In this document: in pieces, positions 18,453-26,759 of the stretch
Position numbering within the stretch: position 1 is the first letter of the stretch
Layout of the letters: every line of letters starts with the position of its first letter
NCBI RefSeq assembly: GCF_016892705.1
Contig: NZ_JAFEMB010000003.1
Span: 289,501-353,500 of the forward strand
DNA length: 64,000 nt
Direction: 5' to 3'
Source of the DNA: Microvirga pudoricolor
GTDB taxonomy: Bacteria > Pseudomonadota > Alphaproteobacteria > Rhizobiales > Beijerinckiaceae
Notes under the pieces: generated by a model
The model's database searches: none
Seen by the model: the letters and a program-made list of their open reading frames with translations, nothing else
What the model was told of the DNA's origin: nothing
Program-made: the position numbers and the translations under genes

Positions 18453-19340
18453 CTATTCGGCCGCGATCTGGCGGGGCGTGAAGTAGCCGTCGATCTCCTG
18501 CATGACCCCGGCGAAGACCAGGGTCAGGTCGTGGGACAGGGTCGAAAAGTCGGGCTTCTTCTCCAGGGCGCGCTCGTTCATGTAGAGGGCCCGGTTGATC
18601 TCGATCTGGAGGGCGTGGCGCCCCAGGGAGGGCTCGCCGTAATGCTCCGTGATGAATCCGCCCGCATAGGGCTTGTTGCGCACCACCCGGTAGCCCAGGC
18701 TCCGGAAAGCGCCCTCGACCAGATCCACGAGGATGCCCGCGCTGCTCGTGCCGTAGCGGTCGCCCAGCACGATGTCGGCCTTGCAATCGTCCCGGCTCAC
18801 GCTGCCCGACGGCATCGAGTGGCAGTCGATCAGGAAAGCATGCCCGAAGGTCTGGGACGTTCTGTGGACCAGCTGGCGCAGGGCGCGGTGGTAGGGCTTG
18901 TAGAGCCAGTCGATCCGCCGCAGGGCCTCGTCCACGGACAGGCGCGAGCGATAGATCTCCTGCCCGTCCGCCACGATGCGGGGAATGGTGCCCAAACCGC
19001 CTGCGACGCGCATCGAGCGGGTATTGGAGAAGGCCGGAAGCCGCCCGTCGAACATGCGCGAATCGAGTTCGTAGGGCTCCCGGTTCAGATCGAGATAGGC
19101 CCGGGGGAAGCAGGCGGTCATCAGCGGCGCGCCCATGGCCGTCACGTCGGCGAAGAGTTCGTCCACGAAGGCGTCCTCGGAGCGGCGCAGCGCCAGGGCG
19201 TCCAGGCGGGACGCCTCCAGGAAGGCCGCCGGGTAGACGGCGCCCGCATGCGGGACGTTGAACACGAACGGAACGGTTTGCTGCGTCGGTTCTGCAACGA
19301 TGAAGGGAGGGTCGAATTCACCGGTGAGGACGGGCCGCAT
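18453..19340 (-). CDS. N-formylglutamate amidohydrolase family protein
   Basis: A 295-residue member of the family that hydrolyses N-formyl-L-glutamate to glutamate and formate (HutG type). It carries FVFNVPHAGAVYP at the start of the core, RAYLDLNREPYELD, the metal-site-like HAFLIDCHSMPSG, YAGGFITEHYGEP and ALQIEINRALYM. These match the longer HutG-like branch. No hut genes are nearby, so the substrate is uncertain. It is a single-gene unit on the minus strand, divergent from cpdR with about 200 bases between them. A second, more diverged family member lies at 25540-26379. Confidence 0.85.
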   Translation of the reverse strand: MRPVLTGEFDPPFIVAEPTQQTVPFVFNVPHAGAVYPAAFLEASRLDALALRRSEDAFVDELFADVTAMGAPLMTACFPRAYLDLNREPYELDSRMFDGRLPAFSNTRSMRVAGGLGTIPRIVADGQEIYRSRLSVDEALRRIDWLYKPYHRALRQLVHRTSQTFGHAFLIDCHSMPSGSVSRDDCKADIVLGDRYGTSSAGILVDLVEGAFRSLGYRVVRNKPYAGGFITEHYGEPSLGRHALQIEINRALYMNERALEKKPDFSTLSHDLTLVFAGVMQEIDGYFTPRQIAAE

Positions 19341-19537
19341 CGTAACTCTGATCGCTGGAGGGGAAAATCACCGCAGACCAGGGTAATGTGGCGGCGCGAT
19401 GGTCATCTGTCCATTGTCATTATTGCGCGGAGAACCCCTGCAAATGGCCGGAGGGCCGCCAATCTTCACCGCTTGTTTACCGTCCGGGCCGCATCAAGGC
19501 TCAAACCCATCTCGCGACGATTCGGGATTCACGAGAC

Positions 19538-19894
19538 ATGAAGATCCTTCTGGCCGAAGACGACAACGACATGCGCCGTTTCCTGGTCAAGGCCCTGGAG
19601 AACGCCGGCTACGACGTAGCCTCGTTCGACAACGGCCTTTCGGCCTATAACCGCATGCGGGAGGAGCCCTTCGAGCTTCTTCTCACAGATATCGTGATGC
19701 CCGAGATGGACGGCATCGAGCTGGCCCGGCGGGCCACCGAGCTCGATCCCGACATCAAGGTGATGTTCATCACGGGCTTCGCCGCCGTGGCCTTGAACCC
19801 GGATTCGCAGGCCCCGCGGGACGCCAAGGTCCTGTCCAAGCCCTTCCATCTGCGCGAGCTCGTCAACGAGGTCGAGAAGATGATGGCGGCCTGA
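19538..19894 (+). CDS. cpdR: Single-domain response regulator CpdR
   Basis: A 118-residue stand-alone receiver. In Caulobacter unphosphorylated CpdR primes ClpXP to degrade PdeA, McpA and CtrA pathway factors, under control of CckA-ChpT. The phospho-acceptor is D51 (LLLTDIVMPEMDGIELA); E7-D8-D9 form the acidic pocket, and K105 region reads VLSKPFHLREL. The sequence MKILLAEDDNDMRRFLVKAL is characteristic of CpdR across Rhizobiales. ATG 19538 was chosen since the reading frame upstream adds only low-complexity residues. It lies just before tRNA-Val, in a classic alphaproteobacterial gene order. Confidence 0.93.
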   Translation: MKILLAEDDNDMRRFLVKALENAGYDVASFDNGLSAYNRMREEPFELLLTDIVMPEMDGIELARRATELDPDIKVMFITGFAAVALNPDSQAPRDAKVLSKPFHLRELVNEVEKMMAA

Positions 19895-19913
19895 AAAAGG
19901 TTCGTGGGCCGGC

Positions 19914-19942
19914 TTGCGTCGCAACGCGCTTGCGGCTATACG
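19914..19942 (+). promoter_or_regulatory. Promoter candidate for tRNA-Val
   Basis: TTGCGT (19914-19919), a 17-base spacer, then TATACG (19937-19942), ending about 50 bases before the tRNA. It overlaps nothing else and fits a sigma-70 stable-RNA promoter. Confidence 0.5.
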
Positions 19943-19993
19943 GCCCGCATACACGCCTCAGGTCCGCCGCCGCGGGTCCCGGGGTTTGGAGAT

Positions 19994-20068
19994 GGGCGAT
20001 TAGCTCAGCGGGAGAGCACACCCTTGACATGGGTGGGGTCACAGGTTCAATCCCTGTATCGCCCACCA
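19994..20068 (+). tRNA. tRNA-Val (anticodon GAC), CCA encoded
   Basis: A full cloverleaf can be drawn: acceptor stem GGGCGAT (19994-20000) with ATCGCCC (20058-20064), D-arm with TAGCTCAGCGGGAGAGC, anticodon stem CACCC/GGGTG with loop TTGACAT, and T-arm around GGTTCAATCC. The anticodon GAC is at 20026-20028 and reads GUC (and GUU by wobble). The discriminator is A, and CCA is encoded at 20066-20068. Nothing suggests a tRNA-borne integration event: no integrase or repeated 3' end follows. Confidence 0.97.
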
Positions 20069-20356
20069 TCTCCACCGTCTCGCCAGAGACCCTGCGGCGT
20101 TATCATCCGATCGACGGTTGTTTCAGGAAAGCCTGGGCTGGACCTGCGGGTCTGCGCCGCGATGAGCCCGAAGCCTCTGAGAAAACCCGCGAATTTGCCG
20201 TTTTTTGCAGGGGATCGCGGTTGCAAAATCTCCCGATATGCCTTACACGGCCCCCACTCACTGGTGCGCTAAGCCTCTAGGGGTCGCTCGTTTCGAGCCT
20301 GGCCGCACCTGTCGTTTTGCTTTCAATCCGGCCTTTCGGGCCGCTGGAGATCGGAC

Positions 20357-20482
20357 ATGAAGATCCGTAACTCGTTGAAGTCGATCCGCGGCCGTCACCG
20401 CGACAACCAGCTGGTTCGTCGCAAGGGTCGCATCTACGTGATCAACAAGACGCAGAAGCGTTACAAGGCCCGCCAGGGCTAA
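20357..20482 (+). CDS. rpmJ: 50S ribosomal protein L36, cysteine-free type
   Basis: A 41-residue basic protein, [20 protein letters not shown] to the end, identical in type to the alphaproteobacterial bL36 (YkgO-like) that lacks the zinc-binding cysteines. A GGAGA Shine-Dalgarno lies six bases before ATG 20357. A weak promoter candidate, TTGCAA (20221-20226) and TACACG (20244-20249) with a 17-base spacer, lies upstream; its resemblance to the tRNA promoter is suggestive only. The preceding 288 bases after tRNA-Val contain no other gene. A stable hairpin with a T-run follows at 20565-20604. Confidence 0.95.
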   Translation: MKIRNSLKSIRGRHRDNQLVRRKGRIYVINKTQKRYKARQG

Positions 20483-20488
20483 GGTTTT

Positions 20489-20514
20489 CGAGGCGCGGGG
20501 ACACTCGCGCCTCG
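20489..20514 (+). other. Stem-loop immediately after rpmJ, no U-run
   Basis: A 9-bp perfect stem (20489-20497 with 20506-20514, CGAGGCGCG/CGCGCCTCG) begins seven bases after the rpmJ stop. No T-tract follows, so it may protect the mRNA 3' end or slow polymerase rather than terminate. Confidence 0.5.
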
Positions 20515-20564
20515 GGGAATGCCGGTGGGGCACAACAATCAGCCGCACCGACGGGGAATTGACG

Positions 20565-20604
20565 GCGCATGGCGGGATCCTAGATGATCCCGCCATGCGC
20601 TTTT
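20565..20604 (+). terminator. 15-bp perfect hairpin plus T-run, containing the next gene's start codon
   Basis: Arms 20565-20579 and 20586-20600 pair without a mismatch around a 6-base loop, and TTTT follows at 20601-20604, the form of an intrinsic terminator for rpmJ. The descending arm contains the ATG (20595-20597) of the following TPR gene. It may therefore be a terminator, a translational lock, or both. Confidence 0.7.
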
Positions 20605-21230
20605 CTGCGTTCCTCCTGACCGCTGCGGTCAGCCTCGCCAGCCTGCCCCTGCACGCCCAGGGGACCGGGTCCCCTCCGGCCGGGTCGCCGCCTGGCGCCA
20701 CCGGGCCCAAGCCCGACACGCCCATCGAGTCGAAGCGCGAGCCGCGCCGGTCCATGTCCCTCGACGACCTGTTCGACCGGCTGGCCAAGGCCGAGGACGA
20801 GAACGAGGCCAAGGGCATCGGAGCCCTGATCGAGCGGCGCTGGGAGCGGTCGGGCTCGGACACGGCCGATCTGCTCATGCGCCGGGCCAACGAGGCCGCC
20901 GGCAAGAAGGATTATCCGCTCGCGGTCGAGCTGCTCGACCGGGTCATCGCTCTCCAGCCCAACTGGGCCGAGGCCTGGAGCCAGCGGGCCACGGTTCTCT
21001 ACCAGCTCGACGATCCCGTCGCCGCCATGGTCGACCTGCACCGGGTGCTGCAGCTGGAACCGCGCGAATACAATGCCTGGGCGGGGCTCGGCCACATCTT
21101 CATGGCGTCCGACGACAAGGCGCGGGCCCTCGAAGCCTATCGCCGTGCCCTGAAGCTCAACCCGCAGTTTCCCACCCTCAAGACCATCGTGGAGCGCCTG
21201 TCCCACGAGGTCGACGGACTTGACCTCTAA
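20595..21230 (+). CDS. Periplasmic TPR-repeat protein
   Basis: A 211-residue exported protein of unknown specific role. It has a signal peptide (MRFSAFLLTAAVSLASLPLHAQ), a Pro/Gly-rich linker (about 23-50) and roughly three TPR units (about 95-205; ADLLMRRANEAAGKKDYPLA, AWSQRATVLYQLDDPVAAMV, AWAGLGHIFMASDDKARALE). The signal peptide fixes the start near ATG 20595, as the next in-frame Met is at residue 54. There is no Shine-Dalgarno; the ATG sits inside a 15-bp stem. The next gene begins 13 bases after its stop, suggesting an operon. Confidence 0.83.
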   Translation: MRFSAFLLTAAVSLASLPLHAQGTGSPPAGSPPGATGPKPDTPIESKREPRRSMSLDDLFDRLAKAEDENEAKGIGALIERRWERSGSDTADLLMRRANEAAGKKDYPLAVELLDRVIALQPNWAEAWSQRATVLYQLDDPVAAMVDLHRVLQLEPREYNAWAGLGHIFMASDDKARALEAYRRALKLNPQFPTLKTIVERLSHEVDGLDL

Positions 21231-21242
21231 CCAGATCCCCCG

Positions 21243-22229
21243 ATGACGATCCTTCGCTATGGCGCCCTCGGCCTGGCGCTGCTCGTGGCCGCCTGCGCGC
21301 TGTTCACGCAGATTTACGCGTGGTGGATCGAGCGCACCTATCCGCCCACGGGCCGCTTCGTGACCGTGCCGGGAGGCCGCCTGCATTACCGGGAAACCGG
21401 CCCGACGCAGGGCCAGGTTCTGGGCACGATCGTGCTGCTGCACGGCGCCTCCTCCAATCTGGAGGAGGCCATGCTGGGGCTCGGCACCCATCTGGTCGGC
21501 CGTTACCGCGTCATCGCCTTCGACCGGCCGGGCCACGGCTGGAGCGACCGGATCGGAGGCGACGGCGCGGCGCGCCCGGACCGGCAGGCCGCCGTCCTGG
21601 CGGACGGGATGCGGCAGCTCGGCGTGAAGGATGCCGTGGTTGTCGGCCACTCCTTCTCGGGCTCCATCATACCCAACCTCGCCCTGGACCATCGCGACGT
21701 GACGGGCGCCATCCTGGAACTGTCCGGAGTCACCTATCCGTGGCCCGACGGGGCGATCGATTGGCATTACACGGCGGCCACGTCCTGGCTGGGTTGGGTG
21801 TTCACCCGAACGGTCACGACCCCCGTCGGCTTGCTTCTCCTGAAGCCCGGGGCAAGCTCGTCCTTCGCGCCCCAGCCCCTGCCGCCGGGCTTCCTGGAGG
21901 CCTCCCGCATCCGGCTCATCTTCCGCCCCAGCGTCTTTCAGGCGAATGCCGAGGATGTGGCGGAGCTCAACCGGGCCGTGATCGAGCAGAGCCCGCGCTA
22001 CAAGGACATCCGGGTTCCCGCCACGGTGATGGGCGGGGAGGCGGACAGGATCGTCTGGACAGACCTCCACGTCCGATCCTTCGCGGCCGCCGTTCCGGGC
22101 GCGAAGCTCGTCACCCTGCCGGGGGTCGGCCATATGCCGCAATACACACAGCCCGAGCGCGTGATCCGTGAGATCGAGGCCCTGGCCGAGCAGGTTGCGC
22201 GAGCGGGCAAGAAGGCCGCGGCGCAGTAG
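21243..22229 (+). CDS. Membrane-anchored alpha/beta hydrolase
   Basis: A 328-residue alpha/beta hydrolase with an N-terminal transmembrane helix (about 5-29, YGALGLALLVAACALFTQIY). Conserved parts are the oxyanion loop IVLLHGASSN, the AFDRPGHGWSDR loop, the nucleophile elbow GHSFSG with S137, and the catalytic His in LPGVGHMPQYTQPE. It resembles 2-hydroxymuconic semialdehyde hydrolase/haloalkane dehalogenase-type enzymes but the substrate cannot be assigned. It follows the TPR gene by 13 bases. The 222 bases after it contain only the probable pyk 3' hairpin. Confidence 0.84.
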   Translation: MTILRYGALGLALLVAACALFTQIYAWWIERTYPPTGRFVTVPGGRLHYRETGPTQGQVLGTIVLLHGASSNLEEAMLGLGTHLVGRYRVIAFDRPGHGWSDRIGGDGAARPDRQAAVLADGMRQLGVKDAVVVGHSFSGSIIPNLALDHRDVTGAILELSGVTYPWPDGAIDWHYTAATSWLGWVFTRTVTTPVGLLLLKPGASSSFAPQPLPPGFLEASRIRLIFRPSVFQANAEDVAELNRAVIEQSPRYKDIRVPATVMGGEADRIVWTDLHVRSFAAAVPGAKLVTLPGVGHMPQYTQPERVIREIEALAEQVARAGKKAAAQ

Positions 22230-22406
22230 GGCAGGAACGTCGCAGGGCAGGGGCGTCTGGGCCGCGTGAGTGGATCAACGCTCGCCACCGCCGCCATCCC
22301 TCGGATTCGTTCGGGGGCACGCCCCGACCTCGCCGGACGGAGGCGGCCGGATCAGGTCCGGCCATGACGGCAGGGCGTTGGCGATCCGGGCATGGCGCGA
22401 GGGGAA

Positions 22407-22427
22407 GGCGCCCCTGTGAGGGGCGCC
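22407..22427 (-). terminator. Hairpin downstream of pyk
   Basis: An 8-bp perfect stem GGCGCCCC/GGGGCGCC with a 5-base loop lies 25 bases beyond the pyk stop. The minus-strand continuation is C-rich rather than T-rich, so termination efficiency is doubtful. Confidence 0.4.
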
Positions 22428-22451
22428 CTCGCGCCGTCGCGCACCAGTCCC

Positions 22452-23888
22452 TTAGGCCTTCGCGGCGTGCTCCTGGCCGATGAAGGCGATGCGCACCATG
22501 TTGGTGGCGCCGGGCGTGCCGAAGGGAACGCCGGCCACGATGATGATACGATCGCTGATCTGCGAAAAGCCCTCGCGCACCGCGAACTTGCAGGCCCGGA
22601 ACGCCATGTCGTCGACGTCGCTCGCATCCTTGGTGCGGATGGGGTGGACGCCCCAGACCAGCGCGAGGCGCCGGGCGGTGTTGATGTTGGGCGTGAGCGC
22701 GATCACCGTGGAGTTGGGGCGCTCGCGGGCAAGGCGGAACACCGTGGAGCCCGAGAACGTCCAGGCCGCGATCGCCTTCAGGTTGAGGGTTTCGGCAATC
22801 TGGTGCGCACCCGCCGCGATGGCGTCGGACCCCGTCGCCTCCGGCTCGGCGGACTGGGCCTGGAGGATCGACCAGTAGCTGTAATCCAGCTCGATCTCCT
22901 CGGCGATGCGGTTCATGGTGGTCACCGCCTCGATGGGATACTGGCCCGAAGCGCTTTCGGCCGAGAGCATCACCGCATCCGCGCCGTCATAGACGGCGGT
23001 GGCGACGTCCGAGACCTCGGCGCGGGTGGGCACCGGCGAGGTGATCATGGATTCCAGCATCTGGGTTGCCACGACCACGGGCTTGCCGAGCTTGCGGGCC
23101 GTGCGCACGATGCGCTTCTGGATGCCCGGCACCTTCTCGAGCGGCATCTCGACGCCGAGATCGCCGCGCGCCACCATGACGGCGTCCGAGATTTCGATGA
23201 TCTCGTCGAGCCGTGCGATGGCCTGCGGCTTCTCGAGCTTCGACATGACGAGGGCGCGGCCCTGCGCCACTTTCTTGACCTCCGCCACGTCCTCGGGACG
23301 CTGCACGAAGGACAGCGCGATCCAGTCGACGCCCGCGTCGAGGGCGGCTTCCAGGTCCGAGCGGTCCTTGTCGGTCATGGCCGCCACGGGAATCGTCGTG
23401 TCGGGCAGGCTCACGCCCTTCCGGTTCATGATCTTGCCCGCAACCTCGACCTCGGTCACGGCAGCGCCGTCGCGCACGTCCGTCACGCGCAGACGCAGCT
23501 TGCCGTCGTCGATCAGGATGGTGTGCCCGATCTCCAGGGACGACAGGATTTCCGGGTGCGGCAGGTGCACGCGCTCGGCATTGCCGGGCGTCTTGTCGCT
23601 GTCGAGGGTGAAGGCCTGGCCCTTGACCAGATCGGCGCTGTCGCCCGCGAAGGCGCCCACGCGCAGCTTCGGGCCCTGCAGATCGGCCAGGATCGCGATG
23701 GGGCGCTTGAATTTCTCCTCCACGCTCCGAATCATCTGCACCCGCTCGCGCAGCTTCTCACGGGGCAGGTGGCTCATGTTCAGGCGGAACACGTCCGCGC
23801 CGGCCTGGAACAGCTTGGCGACCATCTCCGGATTCTCCGAAGCGGGTCCCAAGGTGGCCAGAATCTTCGTCCGCCGTGCGCGTCTCAT
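22452..23888 (-). CDS. pyk: Pyruvate kinase
   Basis: Pyruvate kinase converts phosphoenolpyruvate and ADP to pyruvate and ATP, the last step of glycolysis and the Entner-Doudoroff route. The 478-residue protein has MRRARRTKILATLGPASEN, the substrate region NMSHLPREKL, ILADLQGPKLRVG, the B-domain insert (about 70-165), the active-site signature SDAVMVARGDLGVEMP and QMLESMITSPVPTRAEVSDV, and a C-terminal allosteric domain. ATG 23888 lies two bases after the stop of the DUF1036 gene, so the two are cotranscribed. Length is normal. Confidence 0.96.
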   Translation of the reverse strand: MRRARRTKILATLGPASENPEMVAKLFQAGADVFRLNMSHLPREKLRERVQMIRSVEEKFKRPIAILADLQGPKLRVGAFAGDSADLVKGQAFTLDSDKTPGNAERVHLPHPEILSSLEIGHTILIDDGKLRLRVTDVRDGAAVTEVEVAGKIMNRKGVSLPDTTIPVAAMTDKDRSDLEAALDAGVDWIALSFVQRPEDVAEVKKVAQGRALVMSKLEKPQAIARLDEIIEISDAVMVARGDLGVEMPLEKVPGIQKRIVRTARKLGKPVVVATQMLESMITSPVPTRAEVSDVATAVYDGADAVMLSAESASGQYPIEAVTTMNRIAEEIELDYSYWSILQAQSAEPEATGSDAIAAGAHQIAETLNLKAIAAWTFSGSTVFRLARERPNSTVIALTPNINTARRLALVWGVHPIRTKDASDVDDMAFRACKFAVREGFSQISDRIIIVAGVPFGTPGATNMVRIAFIGQEHAAKA

Positions 23889-23890
23889 CG

Positions 23891-24352
23891 TTATTGTCCC
23901 CCTGCGCGGTTGGTGTCGGTGAGCTGGATCGTCCAGCTCTGCTGTTCGCCCGTGTCGACCTCGAAAAAGCCGCTGCGGTCGAAGCCGCGCGCCAGGCAAT
24001 CCTCGGTTCCCCGGATCGTGAATTCCCGCTCGCGGGTGCACATGAAGGAGCGGCCGCTCCAATCGCCACCCCGGTCGTAGTCGAGCGCATAGACATAATA
24101 GAATCGTCCGGCGAGCTGGCCCTTGAGAAGGGTCTCGCAGGAGCGCGAATTGAGGTTCCACCAGCCCTCCGTCACCCAGCCCTGGCCGTCGCGGTAGCCC
24201 AGGGACACGCCCACCCGGCTGCTCGTCATGTTGCACAGGCGCAGGTCCGCCAGCGCGGGCGCGGCCGCCAGGAGCGATCCCGCCGGCAGCAGGGCCGCGA
24301 GCCAGACGCACAGGCGCACGAGGCGGGTCGAAGAGAAGGGAAAGGAGATCAT
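23891..24352 (-). CDS. DUF1036 family exported protein
   Basis: A 153-residue protein with a signal peptide (about 1-30, FSSTRLVRLCVWLAALLPAG to ALA) and a DUF1036 domain: LRLCNMTSSRVGVSLGYRDG, EGWWNLNSRSCETLLKG, YYVYALDYDRGG and a final FEVDTGEQQSWTIQL. Four conserved cysteines could form disulfides in the periplasm. ATG 24352 begins the signal peptide and has a GGAG upstream; an earlier in-frame start would mask it. It sits two bases before pyk, an arrangement common in Rhizobiales. Function unknown. Confidence 0.85.
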   Translation of the reverse strand: MISFPFSSTRLVRLCVWLAALLPAGSLLAAAPALADLRLCNMTSSRVGVSLGYRDGQGWVTEGWWNLNSRSCETLLKGQLAGRFYYVYALDYDRGGDWSGRSFMCTREREFTIRGTEDCLARGFDRSGFFEVDTGEQQSWTIQLTDTNRAGGQ

Positions 24353-24487
24353 GAATGTGGTTCGAGCTTCAGCGCGTGCGCCCCATGCGGCAGGAAAATG
24401 TCGAATCGTTGTCCGCGAGAACGCGGGGGGCTTCAAGGCTTTGCCCCAAAGGCCGATGAAATTTTGTATCATTGATGCATTTCAGAC

Positions 24488-25414
24488 TCATGACGCCGGC
24501 GCGGATCCGGATCCGGATCTGGGCCGCGCGGTCCAGATGCCGAGCAGAATCAGGGCTCCGCCAAGGGCCTGCGGCAGGGTCAGGGCCTCTCCCAGGAGCA
24601 CCCATCCGAAGAGCGCCGCCGCCAGGGCTTCGAGAAAGATCACCAGGGATGAGAACACCGCCGGCAGGCGCCCCAGGGCGAAGACCAGGAGCCCCTGTCC
24701 GCCCGCATGGCTCACCCAGGCCATGGCCAGGAGCGCGGCGGCACCGGTCCAGGTCCTGGGCAGGATGTGCGGCTCGAGACCGAGGGCCACGACGAACAGC
24801 ACCGCCGAGGTGATGACGCTGGCCTCGAAGGTCACCCGCGCGGCGCCCGCGCTCTCCCGGGCGCGGCTCACGGTCAGGAAGTAGAGGCCGAAGAAGAACG
24901 CCGTGGCGATGCCATAGAGGTCCCCCTTGAGGCGGGCCGGATCCACCTGGAGGCTCTGGCCGATGATGGCGGCGCCGCCCAGAAGGCACAGGGCCAGCCC
25001 CAGGACGGTGCTGGAGGCGATCCGCTGCCTCAGGACGAGCCACGTGATGAGGATCACGAAGAGGGGGGCGGTGGTGCCGAAGAAGGTCGCGTTGGCCACC
25101 GTGGTGTTGAAAATCGCCAGATGCCAGAAGAACAGGTCTCCGGCGAAGGCGACGCCGCTGAGGATCGTGGCGCGGCCGAAGCGCCGGCGCGGGGCGGAAG
25201 CCGGAGCCCGGCCCTCCTCGATCCGCATCCAGGCATAGAGCACCGGCATGGCCAGGGCGACCCGCCAGAAGGCGCTGGCGAAGGGGCCGACATCGGCCGA
25301 CGAATAGCGGACGAACACTGGCGAGATGCCCATGGCCACGGCCCCGGCGCAGAGGGCCGCGAAGGCGGCGGCAAAGCCGGTGCCGGGTGGCGCCTGGGTG
25401 GAAGCGGTAGCCAT
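24488..25414 (-). CDS. EamA/DMT-family transporter
   Basis: A 308-residue inner-membrane protein with about ten transmembrane helices arranged as two EamA repeats (about 12-150 and 165-300). Typical stretches are FVRYSSADVGPFASAFWRVA in the first repeat and SSLVIFLEALAAALFGWVLL in the second. DMT members export amino acids, metabolites or drugs; the substrate cannot be told. ATG 25414 is the first start that gives the family N-terminus. It points away from the N-formylglutamate amidohydrolase gene, with ~125 bases between them. Confidence 0.88.
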   Translation of the reverse strand: MATASTQAPPGTGFAAAFAALCAGAVAMGISPVFVRYSSADVGPFASAFWRVALAMPVLYAWMRIEEGRAPASAPRRRFGRATILSGVAFAGDLFFWHLAIFNTTVANATFFGTTAPLFVILITWLVLRQRIASSTVLGLALCLLGGAAIIGQSLQVDPARLKGDLYGIATAFFFGLYFLTVSRARESAGAARVTFEASVITSAVLFVVALGLEPHILPRTWTGAAALLAMAWVSHAGGQGLLVFALGRLPAVFSSLVIFLEALAAALFGWVLLGEALTLPQALGGALILLGIWTARPRSGSGSAPAS

Positions 25415-25539
25415 GGGGTTCGGGGATCGTGCCTGAAGAATCGCCGCGCGATGAGTCGCGTTGCCAGGGTTCCTATGGCAGGTTAAGCCCCTTCAGCAAT
25501 CCCTGATCCTTGCCCTGATCCTTTAGCCGACGAATTTTC

Positions 25540-26379
25540 ATGCCCGCTACAGCCTCCCGCCGGATGGACCCGGCCCCAGCCGGTCCTTTGCCCCATCCGG
25601 TGGAGATCATTCCCGGACCCCTGTCCTCCGGCGTCCTGATCCTGTGCGACCACGCCTCCAACGCCGTGCCGCAGGATCTGGGCGACCTCGGTGTGCCGGA
25701 GAGCGAGTTCAAGCGTCACATCGCCTACGACATCGGCGCCGCGGACGTGACACGATGCCTGGCCCAGCGCCTCGGCGCGCCTGCGATCCTCACGCGGTTC
25801 TCGCGCCTCATCATCGACCCGAACCGGGGCCGGGACGACCCGACCCTCGTGATGCGCCTGTCGGACGGCGCGGTGGTGCCCGGCAACGCCCGGCTGACGG
25901 AGGCCGACATCCAGGCCCGGATCGAGCGGTTCTACGACCCCTACGACGCTGCCGTCACGGCCGCCATCGAGGCCGCCATGGCGGCCGGACATCCCCCCGT
26001 TATCGTGACGGTCCACAGCTTCACGCCGATCTGGCGCGGCTGGCCCCGCCCGTGGCACGTGGGCATCCTATGGGACGCCGACGCCCGCTTCGCCCGCCCG
26101 CTCCTGGAGGGGCTCTCGGCCGAGGACGGGCTCGTGGTGGGCGACAACGAACCCTATGACGGGGCGCTCGCGGGCGACACGGTGGACCGGCACGCCACGG
26201 TTCGCGGCCTCGCCAACGCGCTGATCGAGATCCGCCAGGACCTGATCGCCGACCGGACGGGCGCGGCAGCGTGGGCCGAGCGCTTCGCCCGCCTGATCGG
26301 GCCGCTCGCGGCCCGGCCGGACCTGCGAAAACCCTCCCTCCAGCCGACCCGGACGCGCGATCGCCTGCGCCGCCATTGA
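25540..26379 (+). CDS. N-formylglutamate amidohydrolase family protein (second copy)
   Basis: A 279-residue member of the same family as the gene at 18453-19340 but of a different branch. Motifs include ILCDHASNAVPQDLGDLGV, YDIGAADVTRCLAQRL, RLIIDPNRGRDDPTLV, IVTVHSFTPIWRGWPRPWHV and VGDNEPYDG. The branch is often encoded beside DUF1244, as here (13 bases downstream), and its members are usually annotated only by homology. The substrate may be an N-acylated amino acid. The start ATG 25540 follows no clear Shine-Dalgarno; ATG 25564 is an alternative. Confidence 0.85.
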   Translation: MPATASRRMDPAPAGPLPHPVEIIPGPLSSGVLILCDHASNAVPQDLGDLGVPESEFKRHIAYDIGAADVTRCLAQRLGAPAILTRFSRLIIDPNRGRDDPTLVMRLSDGAVVPGNARLTEADIQARIERFYDPYDAAVTAAIEAAMAAGHPPVIVTVHSFTPIWRGWPRPWHVGILWDADARFARPLLEGLSAEDGLVVGDNEPYDGALAGDTVDRHATVRGLANALIEIRQDLIADRTGAAAWAERFARLIGPLAARPDLRKPSLQPTRTRDRLRRH

Positions 26380-26392
26380 GGACCAGAGCCCC

Positions 26393-26698
26393 ATGAAGGA
26401 CATCGATTCCGCCACCCGCACCGAGCTCGAAGCCGCCGCCTTCCGTCGCCTCGTGGACCATCTGCGCGAGCGGACGGACGTCCAGAACATCGATCTCATG
26501 AATCTCGCGGGCTTTTGCCGGAACTGCCTGTCGAACTGGCTGAAGGACGCCGCCGACCAGAAGGGCGTGCCGCTCTCCAAGGACGAGAGCCGGGAGGCGG
26601 TCTACGGGATGCCCTACGAAGAGTGGAAGGCCCGTCACCAGGCGCAGGCCAATGCGTCGCAGCGCGAGAGCTTTGAGAAGTCGAAGCCGGGCCATTAA
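26393..26698 (+). CDS. DUF1244 family protein
   Basis: A 101-residue soluble protein of the conserved DUF1244 family. It shows FRRLVDHLRERTDVQNIDLM, the Cys pair in GFCRNCLSNW (C42, C45) and KDESREAVYGMPYEEWKA. The CxxC could bind a metal or be redox-active, which is speculation. It lies 13 bases after the N-formylglutamate amidohydrolase gene and is probably cotranscribed with it. Function unknown. Confidence 0.88.
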   Translation: MKDIDSATRTELEAAAFRRLVDHLRERTDVQNIDLMNLAGFCRNCLSNWLKDAADQKGVPLSKDESREAVYGMPYEEWKARHQAQANASQRESFEKSKPGH

Positions 26699-26759
26699 AG
26701 CGGCCTCAACCAAATGCCGGTAGTTCTGACCGCCAAGGTCACTTTCAAGGGTTTATTTC

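Noticed and set aside
18103..18786. A longer HisN protein with ~225 additional N-terminal residues
   Set aside because: The extra stretch runs through the sRNA gene and into the neighbouring amidohydrolase gene, and is low-complexity; ATG 18102 gives the normal family length.
19994..20068. tRNA-Val as an integration site for a mobile element
   Set aside because: No integrase, no duplicated tRNA 3' end and no change in gene type were found downstream; ordinary housekeeping genes follow.
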